Shown here in pieces: positions 31,797-42,914 of a stretch of DNA of 64,000 bases. The DNA lies in NCBI RefSeq assembly GCF_024586455.1, contig NC_065921.1, positions 70,743,528-70,807,527 on the forward strand, written 5' to 3'. The stretch comes from Bactrocera neohumeralis (lineage: Eukaryota; Arthropoda; Insecta; Diptera; Tephritidae). A program made the translations under genes and the position numbers. The first letter of the stretch is position 1. Every line of letters begins with the position of its first letter. The notes below the pieces were generated by a model, which worked only from the letters and a program-made list of their open reading frames with translations, did no database searches and was not told where the DNA came from.

Positions 31797-32879
31797 AAAT
31801 AATAACGGGTGATTCAAGTGGAGACACTTTTTTTCTCGCAATATCCTTTTTTTCACAGATCAAATACCGTGGGTCCGTGTCAAGCATGTTCAATGTTATT
31901 TGTATAGAGAAGTTTGCATCATGGAAAGACTTACATTTCACTGAAAAGCGGCTTACAAAATCTTGAAACCCAGCATACATTATTGGATAATATTTGACCG
32001 GAAAGACCACGTCTATCACGCTGTGAAGAAAATAAAGCAGCTGCAGCTGAAAGTGTACCCGAAGGCCGTGGAGAGTCGATTCGCCGCCGTTCGCAGTAAC
32101 TTGGGCTGACGTAAGGAACGACTTGGCGCATTTTACGCCGGGATCTTGAATTGAAAGGGTATAAAATACAGTTTGTGCAGGAACTGGTGCCGCTCGATCT
32201 TCCCAAGCGACATCGCTTCGTTCTATGAACTTTTGAAAAGTTCCAAAGAGATCCGACGTTGTCAAGACAAATTTTGTTCAGTGAGACCCATTTCTGGCTC
32301 AATGGGTAGCAACCTGAAGAGATTCAAGAGCTACCATTTCATCCAGAAAAAACTACAGTTTGCTGTGTTTTGTAGGCCGGTGGAATCATGATATTTCTTC
32401 AAAAATGATCCCGGTAAGAATGTAACCGTCAATGGCGACCGTTATCGCGCCATGATAACCGACTATTTGAAATTGAAGCTCGTGATCTCGAAGACATTTG
32501 ACTTCAACAAGACGGCGCCAATTCCCACACGTTGCATCAAACAATGGATTTATTGAGAGAACACTTCGGTGAGCTGATAATTTCACGTTTTGGGCCGGTC
32601 GATTGGCCACCAAGATCGTTTGATATCACACCCTTAGACTTTTCCTGGGGGGATATGTATAGTCTAAAGACTATACGGACAATTTCGCTTCGATTCAGGC
32701 CTTGGAACAAAACATCACGCGTGTCATTCGCCAGTTACCAGTCCAAATGCTCGAACGGGTCATCGAAAATTGGACTCAACAGATGGGCCATCTGAGACGT
32801 AGCCGTAAACGTCAAAAAATGTTCTTTCGGATAATAAATCCCTGTCGAGGCTTCTCTTGAGGAGACTTACCCTTTAACA
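31797..32879 (+). mobile_element. Rosa-like (DD41D) mariner, near full length, decayed
   Basis: Left end 'taacgggtgattcaagtgga' (about 31802) is the same terminus as at 52737; the right end near 32866-32879 ('gacttaccctttaac') is a diverged inverse. Reading frames in order: 'ESIRRRSQ' helix-turn-helix remnant (32065-32100), 'DLPKRHRFVL' (32200), 'FSETHFWLNG' where the first aspartate of FSDEAHF has become E-T (32275), 'LQQDGANSHTLHQTMDLL' (second aspartate, 32505-32560), 'VDWPPRSFDITPLDF' (third aspartate, 32600-32640), 'QMLERVIENWTQQMGHL'. Spacing of the last two aspartates fits DD41D. Stops and small deletions; about 1.08 kb. Confidence 0.85.
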
Positions 32880-32884
32880 AAACA

Positions 32885-33265
32885 ATTCGCTACAGACAGG
32901 AACTGGTAATAATCACTTGGTGACAGGCTTGTACTATCAAAAGGATATATTATATAAGAACCTCTCAACCAAACTCACGGAAATTCTTTCGAATCACTGT
33001 CGATGTATGTGTGTCCTGGAATTAGCCTGATGGAACACAATTTCTCTCCGATTGACCAAAACTTCTAGGCGATTTCTTCATTCCTACTATCTAATTGTTG
33101 ACAGTAAGAGTCCGTATTTAGAAATTGGCCATATGGAGGATTTCATAGTATATGATTCACTGTCAATTGCACCAAACGCATAAAAACTCAAACCTGACTT
33201 GGCCATCGTTTTCGTTGTCTCCTTATGTTTCGACCATGACCATCCGTATCTCAAATGTTTGGATT
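32885..33265 (-). mobile_element. Mellifera/irritans-like mariner remnant
   Basis: Minus-strand order: 'catggtcgaaacataagg' region (KRSWSK, near 33225), 'cggtttgagtttttatgcg' (33190), 'tactatgaaatcctcc' (YYEILP, 33140-33155), 'tgttgacaattag' region, 'gtttggttgagagg' (LGWEV, 32965) and 'aagtgattattaccag' (32905). It follows the rosa-like element directly. No intact frame. Confidence 0.65.
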
Positions 33266-35150
33266 TTCTTGCGATTCATTTTACTAAACCATATATTTTA
33301 AAGCAAAGTTATGGGCATCTTATTCCAAAATATTAGCCCGTAAGATCAGAATAAAACACTTATACATCATATTGCATCCACATTTATGCTTTGGACGTCT
33401 AACAGACGTTTTCCGATCATTATCCACTAAATTTATTTTCATTTCGTCCAGACATTTTTTATATTTACGGACATTTTGAGCACCTGATCGAAATTCGTGA
33501 GATTTTACGACCTTAGCAGGCTTCTATGCCTAGTTTAGTCAGCAGTGGCACCTTTAGTGTTGATTATCCATATACAGTTTCTCAACTAATCTCCGTCTAA
33601 CAGTAAGAGCAGATTACTTCAGTCAATTCTCACAACAGCGAAACCGGAATTGACCCGGATTTCATCCAGCCAAGGGTTGAAAAGTATTTCGGATCTAACC
33701 CTTTAAAAAAATCACTTCAGTTGAGTTCGTGTTTTCCTGATGTATTGGTCGGCTTGTGTTCCAAGCAAATCAAAAAATTTAATTATATAAAATGTGACCC
33801 CAATATTATGTCCTCAACTGTACATATGTATATATACAAGTCGACTAATCGGAAACGACAGCGAACATTTTCATTTTCATCTGCTTGCTGCGAGTATAAA
33901 CACGCCAGTGACTAACACGAATAGCGGTAATAACTACAACTACAACAGCAACAGGTAGGTAGCCATGCCATAACCGGCGTTAGTTATAATCGTATGCAGT
34001 AACAGATGCAAAAACACAAACAACACACAGCGTCAGCATGAATACGTAATCGAAAACATGTCTCTGCGTTCCACTTCCACTTGGCTACTGAACTACTTCG
34101 GTAGCGGCTTCGTACACGCCTCGTCACTGTGTGCATCTTCAAATTCTGTCGCCAAAGTCGAGTGAAAAACGACAACAACAACACAAGCTTAAAAGGTAAA
34201 CATGGCCCGAACAGCACCTACGACGCTGAGTGTGAGCAGTGAGCGCAAAACCGGAACTGTGCGCCGCTCCCAGCTAGAGAGTCTGCGTCTGCGGCTGGGT
34301 GCTGAACAGTTAGCGACTCTGCGTTCAATTTGTGCATCCGTTTGCTCTTTCATCTTCAGAGCTTATTGAATTAACCATTTACGAATGTCTGTCGGTTAAC
34401 TCGTACACAATAAATTCATTGTTTTGTTTTTGTCTTTTTAAACATTTTCTTTACAGTCTTTGCTTTTATCCATTTAACTCGTTCCGAGCAACAATCTCAT
34501 TGTAATTCGCTGCCCATTTCTTTTTATTACTTTCGCTCATTCGTAGTTTTTTCCCATTTCTTTGGCATCTTAGCGGTTTTGTATTGTTCACTCGCGTTCG
34601 TTGTTCATCGTAAGTCGTCGTTTTTCTTTTTTCCCCACTATTTAAGTTTTCAAAGTCTTCGACTTGACCTTGGACTCCATGAACATGAATTGAGTCCGCT
34701 ATGTGCCGTCGGTGATGGTGAAAGAGAGAGGCGGAGAAATGGCGGCCTCAAAAACCGCTAATGCATTGCTGCCATCGAGTTGTGGCTGTAATAAGGAAAC
34801 GAAGTGTGAGTCAAAAGAAAGTCGACAAAAACGCTTTTACTTTCATCGCAAGACTTTGACTGACTGACTTTGACTTTGGTTGCCAAGCGAGTACGATTAT
34901 GTTATATGTATGTGTATGTGAATAGATTTTAGTTTGGATTTAGTCGACAGATTGGTCTATGAAGTTGTCATTATAAAGTTAAAGGTGAATTGATTTATGT
35001 AAGAGTCTGTGAAGTATTAAAGTTAAGTAATCGCTTAAAGCGTTTGGTACAGTAGGCTACATCATATTTACCGACTCAGCGACAGAGAGATCAGCCTGAT
35101 ATTTTTACACCAAATATTAATTTTTGAAATAAACGTTAGGGTTATGATTC
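33266..35150. other. Mostly unique block
   Basis: 33266-33600 unassigned. 33605-33690 is copy 2 of the GC-rich dispersed repeat ('gaaaccggaattgacccgga'). 33830-34870 looks unique and CG-richer, with CAA/CTACAA runs at 33930-33952, a donor-like 'caacaggtaggtag' at 33950, and a CG-dense part at 34200-34330. No frame with a recognisable product. Could hold an untranslated exon or regulatory DNA; unproven. Confidence 0.35.
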
Positions 35151-35159
35151 TATAAATTG

Positions 35160-35560
35160 CGATCGCTGCTAGACAGGCACATAGAAGGTCTCTTATGCGC
35201 TCATCAACCATCCGGCAGTCCTTTCGTGACCGCGTGAACAAAGAGCATGCGGGGTTTACTTCGGGGCTCTAGCACATAACCTTGGCAATCCTTCATATAC
35301 TCGTGCTTAAGACATTCTATCTCGTCCTGATTCGTCTGTATATCTTTTGGTAGATAGACGGATGACACTTTTTGCAAATCTCATCAGCTATTTCGTTTTC
35401 CGGAATATAAACAGCCGCTTTCTGATAGCCTAAGAACTGTATGCATCTTCAATTTCTCCGATACAATGAGCTGTGAGATTATTGCTTTAATTGTCACTAG
35501 GCTATCGACATAAGTATGTATGCTTATATTGATATTCTTTATGTTGCTTCATGCGTTGTT
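35160..35560 (-). mobile_element. Possible LINE RNase H remnant
   Basis: The minus strand at 35510-35400 reads 'VDSLVTIKAIISQLIVSEKL' then 'AYSGKR'-like basic sequence, which resembles the central RNase H block D-S-x-A-A-I-K-A. Downstream frame continues to 35170 without further firm motifs. Weak. Confidence 0.4.
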
Positions 35561-35569
35561 AGGTGTGCT

Positions 35570-36258
35570 CTGCCCATTCCACAAAAGCGGAGACCCCACA
35601 ATCTGCGGCAACTACCGTGGGCTAAGCCTCTTCAACATCGTATATAAGGTTCAATAGAATGTACGGTGTGAAAGAAGCCCAGTCTTATCAGTATGGCTTC
35701 AGGTATGGAAAATCAACAACTGACCAGATATTCACTTTACGTCAATTTTTTTAAAAGTCCCGTCAGAAGAGAATCGACACGCATCATCTCTTCGTCGATT
35801 TCAAAACTGATTTTGACGGCACGAAAGGAGCTGCCTTTATGCCGCTTTATCTGCATTTGGTATCCCCGCAAAACTAATACGGCAGTGTAAACTGACGTTG
35901 AGTAACACTAAAAGCTCTTTCAGGATCGGGAAGCACCTCTTCGAGCCGTTCGATATCAAACGAGGTTTCATACAAGGCGATTCCCTTTCATGCGACTTCT
36001 TCAATCTACTCCTGGAGAAGATATTTCGAGCTTGAGATCTGACGAGAGAAGGTACAATCTTCTACAATAGTGTACAACTGCTGGCGTACACCGATGATAT
36101 TGATATCATTGGCATCAACAACCGCTCCGTTAGTTCTGCTTTCCCCAGACTGGATAACGAAGCAAATGGGTCTGGTAGTGAACGGCAAGACGAAATATCT
36201 CCTGTCATCAAACAAAAAGTCGCCGAACTCGCGTCTCTACAAGATCAAAATTCTCTGA
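35570..36258 (+). mobile_element. RTE-like LINE reverse transcriptase core
   Basis: Order of motifs: 'CGNYRGLSLFNIVYKV' (35610-35655), 'YQYGFRYGKSTTDQIFTLRQ' (35690-35740), 'HHLFVDFKTDFDGTKGAAF' (35785-35830), 'GFIQGDSLSCDFFNLLLEK' (35965-36020), 'LLAYTDDIDIIGINNRSV' (36090-36135) with the catalytic Y-x-D-D, and 'GLVVNGKTKYLLSSNKK' (36170-36220). These are RT domains 1 to 7. Indels at several places, no single open frame. 3' part not present; complements the copies at 14578 and 21736. Confidence 0.85.
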
Positions 36259-37689
36259 GCCTCTTTCACTGCCCAGGGATATTTTGAACCTTTCTTCAAA
36301 GTATATTTTCTTGATAAGGTCGTCTCTAGAAAAGAGTTGTATCAGTAGGTTCTCCTCATTGGCAATCCCTTTTTATACTTTTCTTTCCCAGTCCTACGAT
36401 TGAATCACTTCTTAAATTCGTCAGCTGTTACTCAACTATTGGATGTTTTAACAGCTAGGCATTTGCAAGCCATCAGGTTTCGTTTTTTTTCGTCTAAGCC
36501 TAGTGTTTAGTATCCGCCCAACATATTCTATATCCTAAATACAATGGATAAGTCGTATGATGGTATCGGAACACTCTTCTCTTCCTCGTGTTCCAAAATT
36601 CCGCATGCTTTTCGTTGATACTTTCATAAACGAAGTTGCATGTTGCGAAATTTGGAGTAAAAAACCAAGAGGTTGCATTTTAGACTGGTCGATGATGGTC
36701 AGCTCTGGTATAACAATCAATAAACCAAATGGAGAAACACATGACTAGGAATTCCGAGCAACTTCAAGCCTTACTAAAACGCAAATTTTTAACTTTTCAT
36801 TTCCTTTTCACTGAAGATTGTTTACCTTGAAAGATTTGAGCATAATTTGAGCTTACAAGTAGTTAACGCTGCGAAATTGTTGTATCATGAGTCTCATATT
36901 CACTTATTGGCTTATCCGTTTGGGCGTCGGAAGTGCATTTTGTACTCGTGCCTAAACAAACATAATTGCAAATTTGACGATCATCAGTGGAGTGGCAGGT
37001 GATATACACATGAACACATGATTACATACGTTGGCTTCGTGCGACCAGTTTGGTTACGAATTAGCAGCAGTGATGACTCGCAATAAAGGCGAATCTGCAG
37101 AACTGGGTGTAACCACAGATCGAATTATAACTAAAGATACGATTAGTTACCGAATAATGTCAATGTTTAAACAAATGTGTTGTTAAAGTCTTAATTTCTT
37201 GAGCCAAGCCCAATTGGTTCCAAAACAAAAGTCATAAAACTCTTTGGTTACTTTGTGATGATTTTAAAGTTAAAGAGACTAACTTTTTTACTGGAATATG
37301 AGTGTAAACTAAATTTATGGTTTCACGGTATAGACTGTTGAGAGTAGAAATAGTTAAAGATTACTTGATTAATATTTGTAGACAATTTAAGAATATTATC
37401 CATGGTTGTCAATATTGTTCGGCAAAAGTCATGCTTGTAACCAAAATATCCTTACCCGATGTGGCAGCTTTTAAATACTTTCCTTTAAGATCTCCAAAGA
37501 ATATTCGAATGAGAAAGAGATCGGTTAATGCTGCTCCAGCTTTCAAAGCTTTCTTCTTATCCTTCTAAAAACAAGTGCACAGTAGAACGAGTCCGTCTGA
37601 GATATTTATTTTTAGGTATTGTATTAGGTGTAATAAAAAGATACCTACAACCAATAAACTAATTTTGTTATTTAACATAATTAGAAGGC
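36259..37689. other. No recognisable gene or repeat
   Basis: 36259-36540 unassigned. 36535-36748 is open on both strands but unrecognised. The frame at 37317-37568 (83 codons, 'CQYCSAKV', basic C-terminus) has no family I know. I would not call a gene here. Confidence 0.35.
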
Positions 37690-38160
37690 TCTGATTCATG
37701 TCAAATATGCACCGTTCCTTTCGATAACTGTTTGCCGTTATGATGGTAATTTCATAATACCGCCCTCATAGAATCCCTTGTCTTTATTGACAAAAACTGG
37801 GACAGTTGCATATCATAAGCTTCTCTTCAGGCGAAGTTTTCACCAGCAAAAGCATTCCCCATAAACAGGAACAGGTAGGAAACTGGGGGCCGGGATCAAA
37901 CTATAAGTTGGTTGCATAAAAATCACCAAACCAAGCTCCCAAAGTATCTGGCGAGACGCTGCTGATGTATGTAACCAGGCGTTGTCCTGATGGAATACAA
38001 TTTATCTCCTATTGGCTAAAGCTGGTCGCTTCTGGGCAAATGCTTCCGTCAGATGATTCAATTGTTGGCAGTACAAGTCCGAATTAAGAGTTTGGCCGTG
38101 GAGGAAACTCATAGTAGATTATTGCTTGCCGATTCCGCCAAACGCAATCAAAACCTTCTT
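37690..38160 (-). mobile_element. Mellifera/irritans-like mariner remnant
   Basis: On the minus strand: 'ttgcgtttggcggaatcgg' start, 'tactatgagtttcctcc' (YYEFPP, 38110), 'ctcttaattcgg' (TLNSD, 38080), 'ttgggagcttggtttgg' (LGWEV region, 37930), 'GNAFAG' (37850, a C-terminal block), and 'QTVIERNGAY' near 37735. Frames broken; catalytic blocks partly missing. Confidence 0.7.
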
Positions 38161-38164
38161 GAGT

Positions 38165-38515
38165 GCTTCTGTTGAAAAATATTTCTTCTCAAAAGAACTT
38201 TATTCATTCTTGTCAAATTGCGCTCAAGACTATTCAAGAAATGTCTGAGCTCTTTAGCAGTGGTATCAAGTAACATTGTTATTCGACTTGTCACAGCGGA
38301 ATCGTGATCCTCTTTCGCTCTAGCATCGGTTTTATGGATCCCCGCGGGCTTGGAAAGTATTGGATAATAACCAGAACCCGTGCGGCTGCGAGATTCTCTG
38401 GGCACAGAACGGAATGAAAGAAGTTCTCTAGAGTTGCTCTTAGTAAGGTTCATCTCGGTGCGATTCTAGATGTTCTGACTTGAAACACAAAAGACTTCTA
38501 TATAATGAGAAAACT
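38165..38515 (+). mobile_element. I-type LINE fragment (RNase H part)
   Basis: 'cgctcaagactattcaagaa..ctctttagcagtggtatcaag' matches 1404-1450 closely, and 'cgacttgtcacagcggaat' corresponds to the box of 1475-1500 with a 15-18 base deletion removing W-V-P-G. 'SRVALSKVHLGAI' near 38425 is the linker seen at 45595. Ends where the reversed copy at 38519 begins. Confidence 0.7.
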
Positions 38516-38518
38516 TAT

Positions 38519-39540
38519 CGGTTAGGTTAGAAGGCTGGTCAAAGATCACACGGGCACTGCTAAATGTAGTCCTTTGTGTGGCCATAGAAAAGAATAACTG
38601 CTGTGTACGAACTAGCCATACAAATTCGCATTCCCGCCAGTTCGGTGGTGTCTGAAGGTATGCGTTCGCAAGTGTTTAAGTCTTGACCACCCAAGGAAAT
38701 GTTGAGTTGTTTCCACTTCATCTTCTTCCATTCAGCTTCCGCAGATGGCGTCTGGTAACATTCCTACGTTACGCATAGACGCCAATAGGGCCAATGGCTA
38801 GCCTTATTGAGAGCTAAAAGATCACTAGATCTCTTACGATCGACGTTGGGCCAAAAGGCTTTTGCGACAGCGCATGTACCGATGGTCGCCCAGCACTGGC
38901 TAAACTTCCGTAAAGCCAGCTATCTAGTAGTAGAACACAAGAAGGTACGGGACTTGCTCCAATTCTACCGATAGCGGTTCTAGGGTACCTTTCCTTGCTA
39001 GCTCATCAGCTTTACAAATTTCCTGCGATTCCGCTATGGCCTGGCACCCATACCAGTCTTATAACAAAGACACTCAATGCTATTGATAGCGAGGTTAGGT
39101 ACTCCTCGACCAACCCTGAACCCACTGTTAAGGAGTTCAAAGCTAGTATCACCGCTCTGCTATCTGAGTGAATGATCACTTCTCTGAAAGAGGCTGCCTC
39201 CGGAGCAGTATATCTGCTGTTACCTTGATGGCTGCAATTTCGGTTTGGAAGGCACTGCAATAGTCAGGAAGTCTGAAGCTGGAGTTGTTAGAGAGCTCTT
39301 GACAGTAAACCTCCCCACCAACCGTCTTCCCAGGATTTGAGCCATACATACGTAAAGAAGCTCCCCTTCCCAACGGCTTCTTTCCACCCACAAGACGTCT
39401 CCCGTCGAAGCCGCCAGAGTTAGGTTTGGTGACTCCATGATCCAAGTGATTAGGTATGAAGTCAAAGGTTAGTAACTGATAAAGCTGTATAGAGGAGGGC
39501 GAAAGATCCAAGAACTTTTTCCTTTTGCTAGACTGAGGTG
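38519..39540 (-). mobile_element. I-type LINE, RNase H domain well preserved, with TAACCTAACC-like tail
   Basis: Minus-strand frames: 'GGGASLRMYGSNPG'-type start (39340), 'LPDYCSAFQTEIAAIKVTAD' (39250-39190), 'REVIIHSDSRAVILALNSLT' (39180-39120), 'VFVIRLVWVPGHSGIAG' (39070-39020). The D, D and G-H-S-G landmarks are all there; frameshifts near 39190-39250 break the reading. The C-terminal part to 38530 is decayed, and the 3' tail at 38529-38519 reads taacctaacc on the minus strand. Tail to tail with the fragment at 38165-38515. Confidence 0.85.
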
Positions 39541-40719
39541 GAATTATATCGGCCTAGTGAAGTGACTGAAATTTATATTATTAAAAAATTTGTTGTTAGT
39601 TCAAAATCGAGTTACAAGGGTATTGTGATCAATATTTAGCAGGTTTGAGTATCACAGTGGACCAATTTTAATAGTTATTCAACCTCATTTTTGAAAAATT
39701 TAAAAACTTCGGAAATTTCTGTTTCGTATTTAATTTAGTGTGGGGTATACACTCCAATACCAAATCTTATCTTCCATTGGTCGTTAACAGCCCAAAAAGT
39801 AAAACTTATCAGCAGGTAAAATAACGAAAACAAAAACAGCAAGAGCAAAAATGTAAAGGTAAACAAACAAAATTGTTGTATTTTTACAAAATTTACAACT
39901 TCGCATGCACTACAACAAATAGCAGCAAATAATGTCAAGACACAAATAAAAAAATCGAGAAAAGCTAATATAAATATAGGTACGATATATACTTATGTAT
40001 GTGTGTATGCAGGTAATTGTGAGTTGTGAGTGGGCAAACAGAAAACTTCCAAGCAGTGTGAAATGTAATATGCAATTAGGTATTTAACCCGTTACCAAGT
40101 AACCGAAATGTGGGAGAAAATCGAGGCTCGTCGTGGTGTTTGCTGACCTAATTAGAGGCTGCTCAGCTTCACTGCGGGCATTGTCGAACGCATTGGCCGA
40201 AATATGCTGGAAAAAGCGAAAGTGCGTTATCACGAAGACACACACTTCATATACACATACATATATATATATACTTATGTACATATATACTTATACTTAT
40301 ATATAAAGTAAACAAACAAAACAATCAAAAGCAACCACTTAATTTTTCTACATTCTGACAAAATGCTCTAGTTTTATTGTTGTTGTTGTAAAATAACAAA
40401 AACCCGCGTGAAAAAAATAGAGTTGTGATAATTGAAGTGAAAATGCAATTATAAAATAAAAAGTTTATTTTCGTGCTCGTCGCTTGCTGGCCACCGACAA
40501 AATGAAGTGAGGCAGGGTAGTGTTGAATTGGTTGCATTGTTGTGGAAGTTGTTTTTGAATGGTAGGTTTTGGTGTGTGAAATTGATTTCGATAATCCACT
40601 TTTGAAGGGCTAACAGCTACACTTTTTTGTTTGGTTCCTAATTATTAATATTTTAATGGAGTAAAGTAGATGCGGGCACCTGACTTCCAGTCAATGATCT
40701 CTAAACAATATATACGAAG
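39541..40719. other. Unique AT-rich block with microsatellites
   Basis: A-rich with CAA runs at 39820-39880, a TATATATATA/TACATA tract at 40250-40300 and GTTGTTGTTG at 40376-40388. Reverse-strand frames at 39735-39938, 40084-40284 and 40325-40537 are unrecognised. No gene supported. Confidence 0.4.
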
Positions 40720-40965
40720 ATTGCTGCGTTTCCTTAGACAAGAACTCATTCCGAATTTGGTGAAGATATGTTTTCAAATAAAAAAGTTTTTACGAGAACT
40801 TGAGTTGGATCTGTCAGTTTGTATGACAGCTATATGATGTAGTGGTCTGATATCGGCGATTCCAAGAGCGATTCCAGAGCGATATCTCAAAACCAAAGGT
40901 ATTAGTTTGTAAATATACAGGTAACCAGGCAGTCGGAGAGACGGCCATGACTATATCAGTGGCGG
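40720..40965 (-). mobile_element. DINE fragment
   Basis: 'cagtttgtatgacagctata' (40818), 'gtggtctgatatcggcgatt' and 'gcgatatctcaaaaccaaag', then 'cggagagacggccatgac', match the minus-strand element at 10760-11060: part of one central repeat and the start of the TCTGTC core. Confidence 0.75.
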
Positions 40966-41019
40966 ATAAGAGGAGGGAAATGGGGGAAATTTAAAGACTG
41001 CCTCTATTTTCGATCCATT

Positions 41020-41470
41020 TATTCAGACGCGAAAAAAATGGCGGCAGAACGGAAGGTTGACGAAAACCAAGAATCTGCAGCCGACAAACAAAACGCGAAA
41101 ATTTCTGCGCGAAAACTTACAAAGAATAGTAGAGAGTCTCGGTGTATATTGCTCGGTTGGATACAATCGGCGAAGATTTGAAGACGCGCTTTTTTAGAGA
41201 AGTAATGAATGAATTTCAACTGAGTTTGCTGCTTCCAGAAAAAGTATGTGCTTTTAAAACCAAATAAATGGACAATCTTATTGACTGCTTGATAGATAGA
41301 TTCGCAGGCCTTTTGGATAATGACAACGTCGTGCGACGTTTGAAGGTGAACTTGATCACTGGCAATGCATTTGGGAACAGAAGTAAAAGTCAAAAGACAA
41401 CAAGTTACCGTCTACTGCATTGGAAACGTTGAAGAACTTCGATGTAGAGCTATACTATAATTCCTAGTTT
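41020..41470 (+). mobile_element. Remnant of a ZMYM1/P52rIPK-like hAT transposase
   Basis: 'MDNLIDCLIDRFAGLLDN' (41265-41320) followed, in the next frame, by 'FEGELDHWQCIWEQK' and 'TALETLKNFDVELYY' (41343-41450). This order (F-x-x-x-F-x-x-R-F, E-G-E-L-x-x-W, then A-L-x-x-L-x-x-Y-P) is what I know from the zinc-finger MYM / P52rIPK branch of hAT transposases, just before the C-terminal dimerisation domain, which is missing. Upstream 41040-41260 may be linker. The reverse-strand frame at 41019-41393 is a shadow. Confidence 0.45.
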
Positions 41471-41487
41471 TTTCGCATATTTTGCAC

Positions 41488-42190
41488 ACTTCCTATGTGA
41501 CGTTGAGAGTTTGTGTGTATGTTGTCGAACTCGAAGTCTGGCTTAAAGTGTATAATTGTGGGGATATGATTGTGGTTACTCGGTGGCAGTTCCCTTTCAA
41601 GTGGCTTCGACGCAAACCAAGCGAGCAGGAACCACTTACAGCAGAGTCTGCAGTGTCTCTTTCCTGGAAGCCTGTGTGGCTAGCTTTTTGATTCTCTATT
41701 TTATTAGTTCCAAGCCAGATGGAGGATGCAGCCATGTGTTCACGCAAGTGAGGAAAGTGGTCGGTTGTGCGCTGGGTATGGGACCCGCCAGGTAAAAGCA
41801 TCCCCAATGGAAACTAAACAACATCCTCGGAGGAGAAACCCCCATTTTGTTGACGACCATGGCAAACGCATTAAGGATTAAGATTTGAGGGTATGCACCT
41901 GGAATGTCTTGTCCCTTAATTGGGTAGGTGCTGCTGCCCAACTGTTTGATGTCCTCGTAAAAATTAAGGCTGATGGCAGTGACGTCCAAGAAGTGCGATG
42001 GACGGGACAAGGATTGAGACGAGTACGTCGTTGTGGAATTTACTACAGTGATTCGTGTGTAATTCGTGGTGGAAGAGAGGCTCCACCGCCGAGTCCTGGC
42101 ATTCATCCCGGCGGATAAACGTCTAGCCACAATCCGCTTCCTCTCTAAATATGATAAGAACCAATTTCTAGATTGTGTATGAATCATAAT
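41488..42190 (+). mobile_element. RTE-like LINE 5' part: leader and endonuclease start
   Basis: 41618-41800 is the leader ('gcgagcaggaaccactta', 'cacgcaagtgaggaaag', 'gggacccgccagg'). The frame from 41882 begins the APE-type endonuclease: 'LRVCTWNVLSLNWVG' (asparagine of the T-W-N-V-R-S-L motif), then 'DGSDVQEVRWTGQGLRRV', carrying the catalytic glutamate in Q-E-V-R-W. A frameshift near 42060 leads to 'RRVLAFIPADKRLATIRFLS' (42085-42145). The rest of the element is missing. Shows what the leader pieces elsewhere belong to. Confidence 0.85.
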
Positions 42191-42914
42191 TCTGGCTCTT
42201 AATATTATTTTAGACAATACGCCTTGCCTTATTAAAAAAGTCGTTAATAACTGTTATTTCTGTATATTAAAGTTTTAGTAAACTTCGATTATTTATTTTA
42301 TGTAATTTATTATCCAATTACGGTTCGGTAATAATTTAATCTCAAATAATTTCAGCTTATTACAGCCATAGCCAGAAAATAGCTATTTGCGGGGCATTCA
42401 CATACGGTCTTATATAAGTATCTAGTATATAAATATATACTATATATGTATCTATATAATATGTGAATAATACAGTTATGTTAAGTATAGACAAAATGTA
42501 TTTAGATACATATGTATAATATTTACTCATTTAACTGTAATTTCCGCAGCCGTTGCGTGGCGCTGGCAGTAACTCTTTTCTCGGTAATTTTCATTGTCTG
42601 ATCTGACATTGTCTGACCGTACACCGACTCATGCTGCTCGGCACAATACCTCTTTTAGCCAAATCGCATCTCTGGCTCAGCGCTGCGCCACCGCATGTTG
42701 GTGTGAATCCGCCATTGTCCGTCCGGTGAAAGGGCGGTCCGAGCATATGTAACCGCTACAAAACACTCGTTTACTTGTACATTTCGACGTGTGTGTTGTC
42801 TGAGATTTTAAATTTATTTTTAATATTCTGTGCGTCAAAGTTGGAGCGGAGTATATTCATTTATAAGACGAATGCTCGCCGGCTAGTTCAAATCAAACAG
42901 AAATCAGAAACAAA
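42191..42914. other. No recognised gene
   Basis: AT-rich, TATA-type tract at 42415-42470. 42540-42770 is unique and CG-richer, with two direct 'cattgtctga' copies (42592 and 42609). Nothing assignable. Confidence 0.4.

Noticed and set aside
31786..32302. Reverse-strand frames of 159 and 123 codons
   Set aside because: Antisense to the rosa-like mariner transposase.
41493..42217. Reverse-strand frames of 104 and 173 codons
   Set aside because: Antisense shadows of the LINE leader and endonuclease region, whose plus-strand motifs are clear.
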